Source: Micractinium sp. NFX-FRZ
Lineage: Eukaryota; Chlorophyta; Trebouxiophyceae; Chlorellales; Chlorellaceae
Direction: 5' to 3'
Assembly (NCBI GenBank): GCA_029339195.1
Contig: JAPTJF010000322.1
Span: forward strand, 1 to 64,000
Length of the DNA stretch: 64,000 nucleotides
The position numbers were made by a program, and so were the translations under genes. The notes beneath the pieces are model-generated. The model saw nothing but the letters and a program-made list of their open reading frames with translations. It was not told the DNA's origin and made no database searches. Positions 1 through 10,700 of this stretch are shown piece by piece. Position 1 is the first letter of the stretch; each line of letters begins with the position of its first letter.

Positions 1-94
1 CCCAGCCAAGCCCAGACCTTCTGTGCACCCTGTCTTGCGGTGCCTTCTGCTGTCAACCTGCTTGCGGTGCTTAGCCACCCACCCACCCACCCAC

Positions 95-3000
95 CTCGTC
101 CTCGACCCGCTGCCCCACAAACTCCCGCTTCTCGAAGTGCCAGGCATCCGAGCCGTTGGCGACCCAGAGGAGGTGGGGGGCCCAAGTGTAGTGGAACTGC
201 GGGGGGGCACAGCAGGGGGGAAGGAGGGGGAAGGAGGACAGCTCAGAAACCAGAGCCCAGAATCCAGTGCAGAATGTGCTCAAAAGGGGCTCAGTCCAGA
301 GCAACAAACAAAGAACGCCCTGCCCCCCACCCAGGCGCATTGCATCCACATGCGGCAGATTCGGGGCGCACTATGTGCCGCCACCGGGGGCACGGATGTG
401 CACTGCCAACTTTGCGACAGCTGGAGTCGCAGTGCGGTGCCAGCCGCTGCTGGCACCGCTGCCTCATAGCAGGGTAACATACCAGCAGCCAGAGGGGCAA
501 GCAACCTGAGCCTCTGCTGCTGCACTGCCCATCTCTGTGTCAGCGTCAGCACCGGCCAGCATCGGCATCAACAGCAAGCAATGCACAGCCTAGCAACAAT
601 GAACATCACAAGAGATCAGCACAGGCGGCACGCACTGCGGTTGCATTGCCCATCTCCTCATCAGCCGGGATCTGCACCATCAGAGGGCTTCCAGGGGGGC
701 GCTGCAGGCGGGGGAAGAAGGCACGAGTATGCAAGTATATGTTGACATCAACATGATAAAGCCCTGATTGGTTGCAGCTGAACGGCTTCCTTGGAAGAGC
801 TACAAGCAAGGGGAAGCAGACGGCGGGCACACATAATCATCACGACAAGGCCCTCTCGAACCTAGTCGGTCCAGTCATGCAGCTTGGCACATCCCTTGAA
901 CGAGGGATGATAATGACGAGGTGCGAGGATCTAGCCCTCCTCGGGTGCTTGGGGGCTGCACGTGCAGTTCACACTGTACCGTAGTAAAGCTGACATGCCT
1001 GCACCGCCTACACCTGGCGTCAAGCCGTCCAAGCGCACATGGCACACTCAGCACACGCCTCCGCTTTAAGCACAGCTGCACGTGTGGCTGGTTCTTGGGC
1101 CGCTTCCAACCCCCCCACACAAAACACACACAGACTCACCCCCTGCACCAAGTCGAGCCGCTCCACCGCCACCGCCACGCTGAACGCGTACATCTCCCGC
1201 ACCCACCCCAGCTTCTGAACGGCCAACGAGTCGTTCTCTATCTGTGGAAGGGAGGGAGAGCAGAAAGAGGGGCAGGAGTAGTCACCACCGCTGAACAGAA
1301 TGTGCTCTGTCAGGTCGTCTATCCCCCCCACTGGGGGGTGACCCGCAGCCACTCTGCCACTCACACGCACACACTTATCCCATCCAGTAAGCATGACCCG
1401 CACCTGCTGCGTGATGCCCTCCCAGCGCGGGGTGACCCGCAGCCACTCTGCCGCCCTGGCCATCACCGGGGAGGGGCCCAGCCCCGGTATGTCGCTCAGC
1501 GGGCCCAGGCCGGGCGGGTACAGCCGCCGCATGACCTCCTGCGCGGGCAACGAGGGTTGGGTGGGCGGCATGGGGGAGGAGCACGTGGGTGGGCGGGCGG
1601 GCGGGCGCGTGCAGGCAGGCGCGTGAGCAGAGGTACAAGTGGAGACAAGCGGGTGGGTGGGCGGTGAAGTGCTGCGCAGATCACAAGGGCGGGTGTCGCT
1701 CAGGGCGGGGGCTATAACAAGCGCAAAGCCGTCGCAGCACCTCCTGCGCAGGCAAGCTGGCATGAGGGGCATAGGGGGTGGGGCGGGCCAGAGACTGGGG
1801 GGGCGGGGGGGGCGGGCCTGCTGCGCTGCGCTGCGCCTGCGCAGTGCGTTGCTTGGAAACACCCGCATCTCTCCCTCCCCAGCACACTATCCCTGGGGCG
1901 ACGGTGCACGAATCCTTTTCGCAGACCGCACCAACGCTCTTCCCCGCTTGACTGAGTAGCATACAGCTCGTACCAGCTCACCCTGAATCCCGGCATCTGC
2001 GGTACGATGTAGCGGTACTTGAACGCGAGCGAGCGTACCGCCGACTCGGCCGGTCCGGGCGGCGCCACAGGCCGCACAAACACAAAGTCGCTTTCTACGA
2101 GGTACAGCCAGGGGGCCTGCGGTACGGCCGGGGCGGGGAAGGCAGTACAGCAGTGGTGGCGGCCCGGCAGTGCAGTAGCGGAGCGGGGCGGTGCAGCAGC
2201 AGTGGTGGAGGGCAGTGGGTGCTGTGCAAACAAAGGAAGCGGCCTCCTGATGCTTCCCGATGGGAGGCCTGCGGTGCATGGACGGGGTGGCAATGCATGG
2301 ATGGGCGAGCAGGTTGCTGGGGCGGGGCAGGAAGGCTGGGCGGCCCGCCAGCTCTTGGTTGCCAGCACGGCATGGCTCTGAAAGGGAGGGGGGCACTTGG
2401 GTAGAGCAAATAAACACAGTGCCGCCTCTGAGGATGCACAACAGGCAGGAGCTTGCTGCACTGCCGCCCCTCTTCTTGTGTCATATTCTGCAAGAGCGCC
2501 AGAGGCTGCACACCGTTCCCTGCTGCCTGCTTGCCTTGACCAGGGAGGGGTTCTGCTTGGCGGCGTTCAGGAACTGCCGCACGGCGGTGGGCCGCTCGGC
2601 CACGACGTACTTGCAGGCGCCGCCGCCGCCGCCGCCACACTCTGCACACAGCATGCGTGTGTGTGCATCACAGCACACCCGAAGGGTGTCAGATGTAGGA
2701 GGTGGGTCCGCTTGGCAGCAAGACAGCCGCAGCCACGGCCGCCATCGGTGCTGCACCCTGCCCACATACAATGCGGTGCCGGCCAGCAGGTGCGCACGCC
2801 CATCAACCCACAGCACGCCCGCCGCGCACCCAGGTGCAGCGGCTGGGTGCGGAAGGTGGGCACCGCCGGCACGAGCGCGTCGTTCGACACCCGGTGCAGC
2901 AGGCGGGTGAAGGCCACCATCTTGCTGCCGCCGGGCATGCGCTGCACGCGGAGGTACGAGCCGTACAGGACCAGCGTCTGCGGTACAGTGCAGGGTGGGA

Positions 3001-4091
3001 GGGCAGTACAATGCGCGCGGAGGTATGAGCCGTACAGGACCAGCGTCTGCGGTACAGTGCAGGGTGGGAGGGCAGTACAATGCGCGGAGAGGTATGAGCC
3101 GTACAGGACCAGTGTGTGCACAGGGGCGGTACAGCCAGGCGCAGGCGTGGCGGTACAGTGCAGTGTGGGAGGACGGTACAATGGCACGGTGGAGGGGTGG
3201 GGTGGGGGCAAGTCGACTGGCAGGTACAAGCAAGTCGCATCCTCATAGGCTCTGCCAGCGCTGCCTGCAATGCGGGTTGGGAGGGTTGGGCAGGGGGAGA
3301 AGCCAGAAGGGCAGTGCAACGAGGGGAGTGCCTTTGTAGTGGGGCTGGGAGTCCACATGCCAAGTGACAAAACAGACCAGCAGCCCTCAGAACCGCTTGA
3401 CACAATCAGACGACGCGCCGCAACTCTGCCCCGCCCCTACGCTCCGCCAAGGCCTGCGCCAGCACCCGCTCTGCCAGCGTCGCCTGACGTGCCACACCGT
3501 GATGAGGCCCCATGCGCGCATTCGAACATCAATTCATGGTAGGCTGAGTTGCTGTTGTTCAATGCAATGCAACAACACCCACCTGCCAATTGATGTACGG
3601 CTTGCCGTTGCTGGTGATGAGGGTGTGTATTGTGTCCCCGGCTGTAGGGAAGGCGCCCTTCCCCACTCCTCTGCCGCCGCTGCTGCTGCCGCCGCCGCCG
3701 GCCTGGGACCGTAGCCCAGCTAGCTGCAAGCAAGAATGTGTGCAGGTGGGGCGCAGTAAGCGGGTGCATGTGCTTGTGCTTGATCGGCGCAGTGTGGGAG
3801 GCGTGCGCAGGGCAGCGGCGGGCCGTGTGTGGCGCGACGAGTGAGTGTGTGTGCATGGCACGGCACAGCAGCATGGTGAGCGCCCACCACCGCGCAGCAC
3901 AACGCAGCACCACGCAGCATGTCACAGCGCAGCACAGCGCAGCATGTCACAGCGCACCTCGATTGGGGACGATCCAGAGGGCCCCAGCCAGAGCCAGCAG
4001 ACGCCAAGGAAGGCGGCCAGGAAGCTGGCCAGAAGCTGGCAGCGGTACACCTGCACCTGCTGCACCCACGCGGAGCCCACCCGGGGGTCAT
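95..4091 (-). CDS. HPAT-like hydroxyproline O-arabinosyltransferase (partial)
   Basis: Probable Golgi type II glycosyltransferase of the HPAT/RDN1 family, which transfers arabinose from UDP-arabinofuranose to hydroxyproline. Phase-consistent exons: 4091-3958, 3723-3583, 2977-2830, 2641-2541, 2116-1982, 1538-1404, 1241-1140, 196-95. The first carries a membrane anchor (LLASFLAAFLGVCWLWLG). Family landmarks follow in order: IHTLITSNG..YINWQ, YGSYLRVQRMPGG, FTRLLHR, IPTF-like AVPTFRTQPL, the acidic donor-site strand LYLVESDFVFVRP (EPDHIF in plant HPATs), a YIVP block, GWVREMYAFSVAVA (WVLEMYAYAVA in plants) and FHYTWAP (IIHY in plants). The exon at 4091 starts in phase 1 and holds no in-frame ATG, so the start codon lies in an unlocated upstream exon. 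The 3' end runs to or past the left edge (GAG|GTGGGT donor at 94). Introns carry echoes of exon ends. Family is confident; substrate is inferred. Confidence 0.85.
2950..3120. repeat. 69-bp tandem repeat x3 copying an HPAT exon acceptor
   Basis: Three near-identical units start at 2951, 3020 and 3089 (marker GAGGTAYGAG), exact period 69 bp. Each has the first ~25 nt of the HPAT exon encoding TLVLYGSYLR and, in the first two units, an intact acceptor (CTGCGG on the plus strand). The leftmost unit is the one spliced into the protein, because only it continues into the rest of the exon. The other units lie in the preceding intron. They also share the run CGGTACAGTGCAGGGTGGGA. Confidence 0.93.
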
Positions 4092-5443
4092 CTGCAGCAA
4101 TATGTGTCACAGAACACAAGCAGTCTAAATGTCCTGTCGAGAAATGGGACCTGTTCAGAGTTTTATCAACAAATGGAACGTGCTCAGTTCAGTAAGCAGG
4201 AACCCCCCACATGTGACTTTGGTCATGCGCAGAACAGCGTGCGCAGCGTGGGGTGCACGGAGACATTGAACCCCCAACTGTCTTTTTGGCAGGGCGCCAG
4301 AGGGGTGCATGGCAGGGTGGGCAGTTCTGACGCCGGGGCAGGACGGCGGTGCGCGCGGGGCAGCAGCAGCACACGGAGGCGCGTGGGCCCGGCTGGCGCA
4401 CATCTTCAAGCCAAAGCAACACACTGTGGGCGACGTCACTGTTGCAAGCACACAACACACTATTGTTGTTCCTGCCACACCTGGGTGGGGCCTCAGCATG
4501 GCGGCAGGCTTGACGTGCAAAGCGCCACTTGCTGGTACTGCCGGGCCCTCCCCGCCGCCGCCGCTACCTGCGAGCCCCAAGCCTGGCGGCGGCTGGCAGT
4601 CCTCAGGGGCCGCCAGAGGCTGGCGCAAAGAGCACGCCGCAGGCGTGCGCTGCTGCGGCTGCTGCTAGGCACGGTGCAAGAGGGGTAGGGGCGGCTGAAG
4701 TGCGCTGCGTGGCATCGCTGTCAGTGCTGGGCTGCTGCTGCAGGGAAGTGGGGCGGTGCATGCACGGATCTTGAGCTGACATAAATGGACATGGATGGGG
4801 TGTGGGATAGCCTGAGATGTGATCTGGCCAGTGGACCACCGCCCGCCAGGTTGGATGGCACCCCTGCGCCCTTCCGCCGCCAGCCAACCGCCGCCAGCGA
4901 AGGGCGGTGCTCCTCCTCACCCACGCGCGCAGGCGGTGCCGCGCGCTTGGCTGGGCGCCGATCTGAGTCAGATCCTCTGCGTGGCACGCGGAGGCCTCCC
5001 CGGATAATAGCTACAGAGCTGGAGGTGGGATGGTGTGCTGCTACCGCGCGGGCGACAGCGCTGTGGCTGCCCGCTGGGTGTCCTCGGTTTATGTGTCGAT
5101 GCCATCTACGATGGGCAAAGATCTTACGCTCTCAATCGCCCCATGCTGGCGCCTGCTGCGGCAATCGCGGTATCGCTTCCTGGACGCCCCCTTAAACATG
5201 CTGAGCTGCCTGAATGCGGGGACGTACTCGCTAGGTGCACTGTAGCTGACGGAAGAGTGGATGTGCCACTGCCTGTGAACACATTCTGCTACCGCCGCCG
5301 CTGCAGAACGGCAGCCACCGCCGGTTTTTAGTGCCGCTCAAGTGCAGGAGTCGTCCAACTCTCTCATCTGGGGAGACGGCGTTTCCTCTGCATGATCTCA
5401 TCGACGGCAGTTAAACGCAAATGCAACGAGCTGCATAACCACA
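4092..5443. other. Intergenic / possible HPAT 5' exon region
   Basis: No gene could be supported. The missing first HPAT exon is expected here on the minus strand. Around 4,120-4,200 the sequence is unusually AT-rich. On the plus strand an open frame at 5,035-5,331 reads like ordinary protein and is not low-complexity, but it has no start context, splice logic or known family that I recognise. It may be a remnant or an exon of something else. Confidence 0.4.
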
Positions 5444-5630
5444 CTAGCAGGGTCTGGGGTGAGGGGATACAGGCATGGCGAGCAGATGTGCAGTTTCCCA
5501 CCACCAAGCAGCGTCAGCCCGTGCTTGGAGGCGGACTTCACCTTCGGGCAGCCCCCCTGCAGGTGGCGCATGCGGTGATGCATCCGCAGGCGGGCTGTCG
5601 GCAGCAAGTGCCGAGCCCACGGGCTGCTGT

Positions 5631-5928
5631 GCCTGGGCGGGTGCTACGTCTGCTCTCCGCTGCCCATCAGTGGGCGCAGCGGCGGCTGTATGCGGACCCT
5701 GGGCGGGTCCTGCGTCTGCGCTATGGTGCCCCCTCGGTGTGTGCTGCGGCGGCTGTGTGATTACCCTCGGTGGATGCTGCGGCGGCTGTGTGCTGTCCCT
5801 CGGTGGATGCGGCGGCCACAGTGTGCTGCCCCTGGGCGGGTGCTGCATCTGCTCCCTGCTGTCCATCGGTGGGTGCTGCGGCGGCTGCCTGCTGCCCCAG
5901 GGCGGGTGCTGCGGCGGCTGTGTCCTGC
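5631..5928. repeat. 33-bp coding minisatellite, nine units plus one extra base
   Basis: Nine units of 33 bp span 298 bp, that is 9 x 33 + 1. Typical unit on the plus strand begins CCCTGGGCGGGTGCTGC or CCCTCGGTGGATGCTGC. One unit is 34 bp because of an extra C in the run at 5729-5733. On the minus strand the units encode 11-residue repeats. The extra base moves the units on either side into different frames. Confidence 0.9.
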
Positions 5929-7382
5929 ATCGGTGCTGGTGCTAGGGCTGGTGCTGGTGCTGGTGCTTGCTGGCGTGACGGCGCCATGCCTACAGCACCC
6001 ACGGCCACCCCAGGCGGCACAGGCATGCCCTGCGGTGCCCACCAATGGAAGCGCTGCTGCTGCCCCGCCAGGCCCCCTGCCGCCGTCTGCTGTGCCGTGG
6101 TGAACGGCAGACCTCTGGGGGCAGAGCCAGCCTGCTGTGCTCCAGCCATTAGAAAAGCCAAAGGCAGGCCTCTGAAAGCGGCGGAAGCTGGCACCTGGGG
6201 GCCCTGCGCTTGCTGCTGCTGTGGCAGCGGCAGCGGCAGCGGGGCATTCTGCCACTGCTGCTGCGCCTCCTGCTCCTGCTGCTGCTGGCTGGGTGCGGCT
6301 CCGGCGGCTGCCGCCGCCGCTGCTGCCTTCCCTGTGTCATCAACCTGCTCAGAGGGAGCCAGGAGCTTAGGCGGTGCCGCGGACGATGCACCCCACGCTG
6401 TCGAGGCGCCCTGCCCCTCAGCACCGGCAGCAGCCAGCGCCAGGGCTGCACCTGCCGCGCTGCCATGTGCGGCATGCAGCACCCGTGGGGCCGCTGCCGG
6501 CAGTGCCGCGCCCCGGGATGCAGCAGCAGCGGCGACAGCAGCCGCAAAGGCCTGCCCCATCTGCACAAGCGCCAGCGCCACGCCAGGTGGCAGGAGGCGC
6601 AGCGGGGGCAGCTGCTGCCCTGCCGGCTGCTGTGGTGCGCTCCGTGCCGGCCCCTGCGCCTCGGTGTGGGCAGCCCTCGACGCTTTTGCCTGCCTGCCGG
6701 CTGCCACGCCGCCGTCAGAATCCTCCTCGTCACCCGGCCACCTGCGCTTCTGCACGGCACCACGCTGCGAGCGCCGCTGTGTGCTGCCGCCGGTGCGGTC
6801 AGGCGGTGGTGGCAGCTGTGGTGGCTGCGATCGCTGCTCCATTGTGGCCAACAGTGTTGCCTGGTGCTGCAGGCACCGCTGGTTGCGAGGACCGCTGCTC
6901 ATGCCTCCCGCAGTGCTGCCTGGCGGGAACGGCATCAGCTGGGAATGCGACACTGCGTTGTGCGCTATGCTGCTCGTCGGTACTGGTAGCTGGCACCGCT
7001 GCTCATTCCCCCCTGCGGTGCTGCCCGGCGGCTGCTGCGGCGGCGGCTGGGGCCTCAGCTGGGTGCTGCCTGCAATGCCGCCCGCTACATGTGGCGGCGG
7101 CGGGAGCACCTCTCGCATTGCCTGCATCACTCCGCCTGCATCCTCATGCTCCTCCTCGCTGACTTGGACTGCGGGCGTCACTGGCGGCAGCGGCGGCAGC
7201 TCGAGCAACGTGCCTACCACCACCCCGCCTTCGTTACCACCGGCTGGGATAGGCGGCGGCGCCGTCTCTCCAATGCCTCCGGCTGCTGCCTCCTCCTGCT
7301 CTGCTGCCGCTACCTGCTGCCCTGCCCTCCCACCCTGCTGCTGCTGCACCCCGGCCAGGCCCAGGCGCTGCTTCAGCCGCAT
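5721..7382 (-). CDS. Gln/Ala/Pro-rich orphan protein with C-terminal 11-aa repeats
   Basis: Single open frame of about 553 codons, taken from the first in-frame ATG at 7382 (MRLKQRLGLAG). No family recognised. Composition is dominated by Gln, Ala and Pro runs. There is a basic patch (VQKRRWPGDEEDSDGG) that could be a nuclear localisation signal beside an acidic stretch. Two copies of a PPGSTAGG motif occur in the first half. The C-terminus consists of 11-residue repeats of the type AAAASTEGQHT, encoded by a 33-bp minisatellite. The frame stops at 5721-5723 soon after one unit gains a base; beyond it the same repeat peptide continues in the neighbouring frame down to 5444. The gene may therefore be frameshifted, or the base may be a sequencing error in a C run. 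It sits head to head with Mic60 (325 bp apart). It could instead be one exon of a larger gene. Confidence 0.5.
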   Translation of the reverse strand: MRLKQRLGLAGVQQQQGGRAGQQVAAAEQEEAAAGGIGETAPPPIPAGGNEGGVVVGTLLELPPLPPVTPAVQVSEEEHEDAGGVMQAMREVLPPPPHVAGGIAGSTQLRPQPPPQQPPGSTAGGNEQRCQLPVPTSSIAHNAVSHSQLMPFPPGSTAGGMSSGPRNQRCLQHQATLLATMEQRSQPPQLPPPPDRTGGSTQRRSQRGAVQKRRWPGDEEDSDGGVAAGRQAKASRAAHTEAQGPARSAPQQPAGQQLPPLRLLPPGVALALVQMGQAFAAAVAAAAASRGAALPAAAPRVLHAAHGSAAGAALALAAAGAEGQGASTAWGASSAAPPKLLAPSEQVDDTGKAAAAAAAAGAAPSQQQQEQEAQQQWQNAPLPLPLPQQQQAQGPQVPASAAFRGLPLAFLMAGAQQAGSAPRGLPFTTAQQTAAGGLAGQQQRFHWWAPQGMPVPPGVAVGAVGMAPSRQQAPAPAPALAPAPMQDTAAAAPALGQQAAAAAPTDGQQGADAAPAQGQHTVAAASTEGQHTAAAASTEGNHTAAAAHTEGAP

Positions 7383-7707
7383 TCTGGCAGTCCTAGGTTG
7401 CACTGGGCCAGACTGCAGGTGCTTGCAACCCCTAGGCAAATCCCTCTATTGCTTCTCGACAGAAAGACCCGGGGGGCAGGCAGGCAAGTGGGCAGAGACT
7501 GGTGCAAAATAGAGCGGCCCAGCGCACCGCGACGCGCGTGCTGTGCAGAAATGTGTGGCAGGCCTTTCGATCGGGCCCTCCTTAATCCCGCTTGAACTAC
7601 CGCATCGGTGTGCGCTCTTTGGTCTGGCCCAGGAGGCGAGGGCAGCTGTGTGCACGCCCTAGGGTGGCTGGAGTGCAAACCCCAGCGGTGCAGGGCCGTT
7701 TGCAACG
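7383..7707. other. Divergent promoter region, orphan gene / Mic60
   Basis: Only 325 bp separate the proposed start codons of two divergent genes, so this stretch should hold both core promoters and 5' UTRs. No TATA box is evident. The minus-strand frame stays open upstream of ATG 7382 to 7439 but without another ATG. Confidence 0.5.
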
Positions 7708-10700
7708 ATGATCAGATCGTCCCGATCGGCAAGGCGGCTGGCGACGGGGCTGAGGGGGTTCGCCAGCAAGAAGGTGCGATGGCCGCTCCGCGCTGCTCCC
7801 TGCCAACCCCGTGAGCGCCTACAGCTCACATTGGCACCCGCTCCCCCAATTACAGAGACCCGACTTCTACAAGCAGAGCAACGGCGCCACCTCGGCGGCC
7901 GAGCCCGCAGCAGCCAGCAAGAACCCGGGGCCTCAGCAGGGTGCAGGCAGCGCGGCTGAGGCCTCCAAGGTGGCACAGCCCAAGCCAGAGGCGACCGGAC
8001 CTGCTTCTAGTGCTGCCGCCGCCGCTGCCGCCAAGCCCGCTGCCACTCCGTCCGCGGCTGCGGCGCCCAAGCCTGCGGCTCCCGCCACCCCGCCAGCGGC
8101 CACCGCAGCGTCAGTGGGAGCAGCGGCCAAACCAGCACCTGCGGCGGCCCCGAAGCCTGCATCAGCCGGTGCCGATGCTGCCCCTGCAACTGCACCCCCC
8201 AGCGCCGCAGCAGCAGCGACCCCCAAGCCCACAGGCCCTGCAGCTGCCGCCGCCAGTGCCACAGCAGCAGCGGCACCCAAGCCGGCTGCTCCTGCTTCTG
8301 CCGCTGCGCCTTCGCCGTCTGCAGCAGCCGCAGCGCCCAAGGCAGCAGCAGGCGGTGGCGCAGGCGCGGGAGCGGATGGCGGCAGCGGCGCCGGCAACAG
8401 CTGGCTGCTGCACCCAGCCGTGCCCATAGATGTGCGGCTGCTGGGTGCTGCCATGGCAGGCGCTGGCGCGCTGGCCTACAGCTTTGCTGGCGGCAGCGAC
8501 GACCAGCCACCCAAGAAGGCTGCCGGTGTTGTGGTGGAGGAGGAATCGGGCTTCTTCATGCAGCCTGAGGCACCTCCCGCGGCAGCTGAGGAGGCGTCCC
8601 AATTTTCAGGGGAGGCAGCCGAGGCAGAGGCGGCGGCCGTGGCGGCGGGCGAGGCAGCAGCCGCGGCTGCAGCAGTTGCGGAGCCGGAGGCGGCAGCTGA
8701 GGCGCACGCTCAAGAGGGGGCCCAAGAGGGAGCCCAAGAGGAGCAGCCGGTCTATGTGGACGCATCCCAGGCAAGCCCCGCTGCCTGGCCTGCACGCCTG
8801 CTGCTGTGCCTGCTGCTGCTGCAGCACTGCATCGCCCATGCCCTCTTCCTGTTGCCCTATCCCTGTGCTTTCTGCTGGTAGCAGCCCTGCCTGCCTGCCG
8901 GTAGCAGCGCCCACCGCTCTTGTGCATCCCATCAGCCCACTGTGCTGTGCATGTGCCGTGTACGCGAGTTGTGCTTCATGCGCCGTGTCACAGGATGTTG
9001 TGTGCCGCAACATGCTGTGCCGCACTGCGCTAGTGGAGGGCGTGATTGGGGAGGCGTTCAGCAAAGAAGCCACCACCCTGATTGCAGCACACCCTTTATC
9101 TCAGCATGCAAATGTGCACGTTCCCACTGTTCCTTTCCGTATGGCAGGTGCTGGGCGTGATTGAAGAGGTGTTCAGCAAGGAAGCCACCGAGCAGCTGGC
9201 CGCGCTGGAGGCGCAGGCGGCAGCCGAGGCGGCGGCGGCTGCGTCCGCCAGCCAGGACAAAGTGTCTGCCGCCGGCAGGGAGGCTGGGCAGGCAGCTTCC
9301 AAGGCTGCCGCTGCGCATGCTGTGCCTGCTGAGGAGGCCCAGGCCCAGCCCAAGGCTGCGCCTGCCGGCAGGGGGAGCGACAAGGTGGCCATGCGGCGGG
9401 CAGAGGAGGATGTGGCGGCCATGCAGGCGGCGGTGGCGGACCAGGCGGGCGAGGCCGTGGCCTCGGCGTTTGTGCAGGTGCGCTGCCTCTTTGATTCATG
9501 TGTGCCTCTCGTCAAGAAAGGGCGCAATGGCAGGGACACATGCGTGGTCCACATGTTGCCTCCTGTCCTGTGCGCTGCCACGCCATGTCGCGCCCAGCAC
9601 ATGCCCCTGCCCGTGCGCAGCCAAGCCGCCCACTCCTGCCCAGCCAGCCCACGCACCCCATGCCCACTCGCCGCCGCCCCGCCTGCCCTGGTGCTGCCCT
9701 GCCCTGCCCTGCCCTGCCCGCGTCGCTCTGTGCCGTCGGCGTGCAGAGCCAGCCAGGCACCCCCACGGTGCGAGACCTACTGCAGACCGGACAGAAGGCG
9801 GCACCAGAGGAGCCACAGAGGGAGCCAGCAGCTGCGGCGGCAGCAGACGCAGGTGACTGTGGTTCGTCACTGAGGTCGGCATGTTATGGGCGGGCATTGC
9901 ACATGCTGGGCCTGCTGGGCCTGCTGGGCCTGCCGGCGCAACAGCCCAGCCCTGCAGCAACAAACCCGTGCTCTGCATGCTGTGCAAGCTGCCACGCTGT
10001 CTGCCACGCTGATCCACCCCAGCGCTCTCCCTCTGGCTGAACCACCCTCTTGCCTGCCCTGTCCAGCACCTGGAATCTACTGGGGCTGCTTCCTGACCTC
10101 TGACCTCTGGCTGGACATGTCACCACTTTTCGCCTGCTTCATGTTTAGCAATAGTTTAGTAACCCCTAATCCTTGGAACCCCTGCAGGCGCCGTGGCCCG
10201 CGCCCGGGGGCTGCTGGGGCTGCGCCAGGACCTGTCGGCGGCGGGCCTGATTGCAGAGGCCGTCAGGCTGGGCATTGGGCCGGCAGGAGATTGGAGCGAC
10301 TATGACCAGCGGCACAGGTGGGCCAGGGGCGGCAGCAGTACAAGGTCGTGTGTGGCAGTACGGTGCGCAGGGCGGTGGGTGCAGTGAGAGCGGCAGAGAA
10401 GAGGTTGGGGGCAGCTGGTGGGGTGCTGGGAAGCTAGCCGCTGTGTGGGGAAGGAAGGCTGCCGAAGGCGGCAGGGCGGAGGCGGGCCGCGTGCCAGGCC
10501 CTCCACGCTCAACGCGCCCTTCACTTGCCCCTTCACACGGCGCCTTCCTCCTGCAGGCAGGCGGAGGCGGACTCTGTTGTGCTCGGCCGCCTGCTGGAGG
10601 CGGCGGGCGCCCACGTGGCAGCACAGCTGGCGGCCGCCAGCCGCGAGGCCGAGGCGGGGCGGGCCGAGGCGGCGGCGGCGCGGCGGCAGCTGGCGGAGCA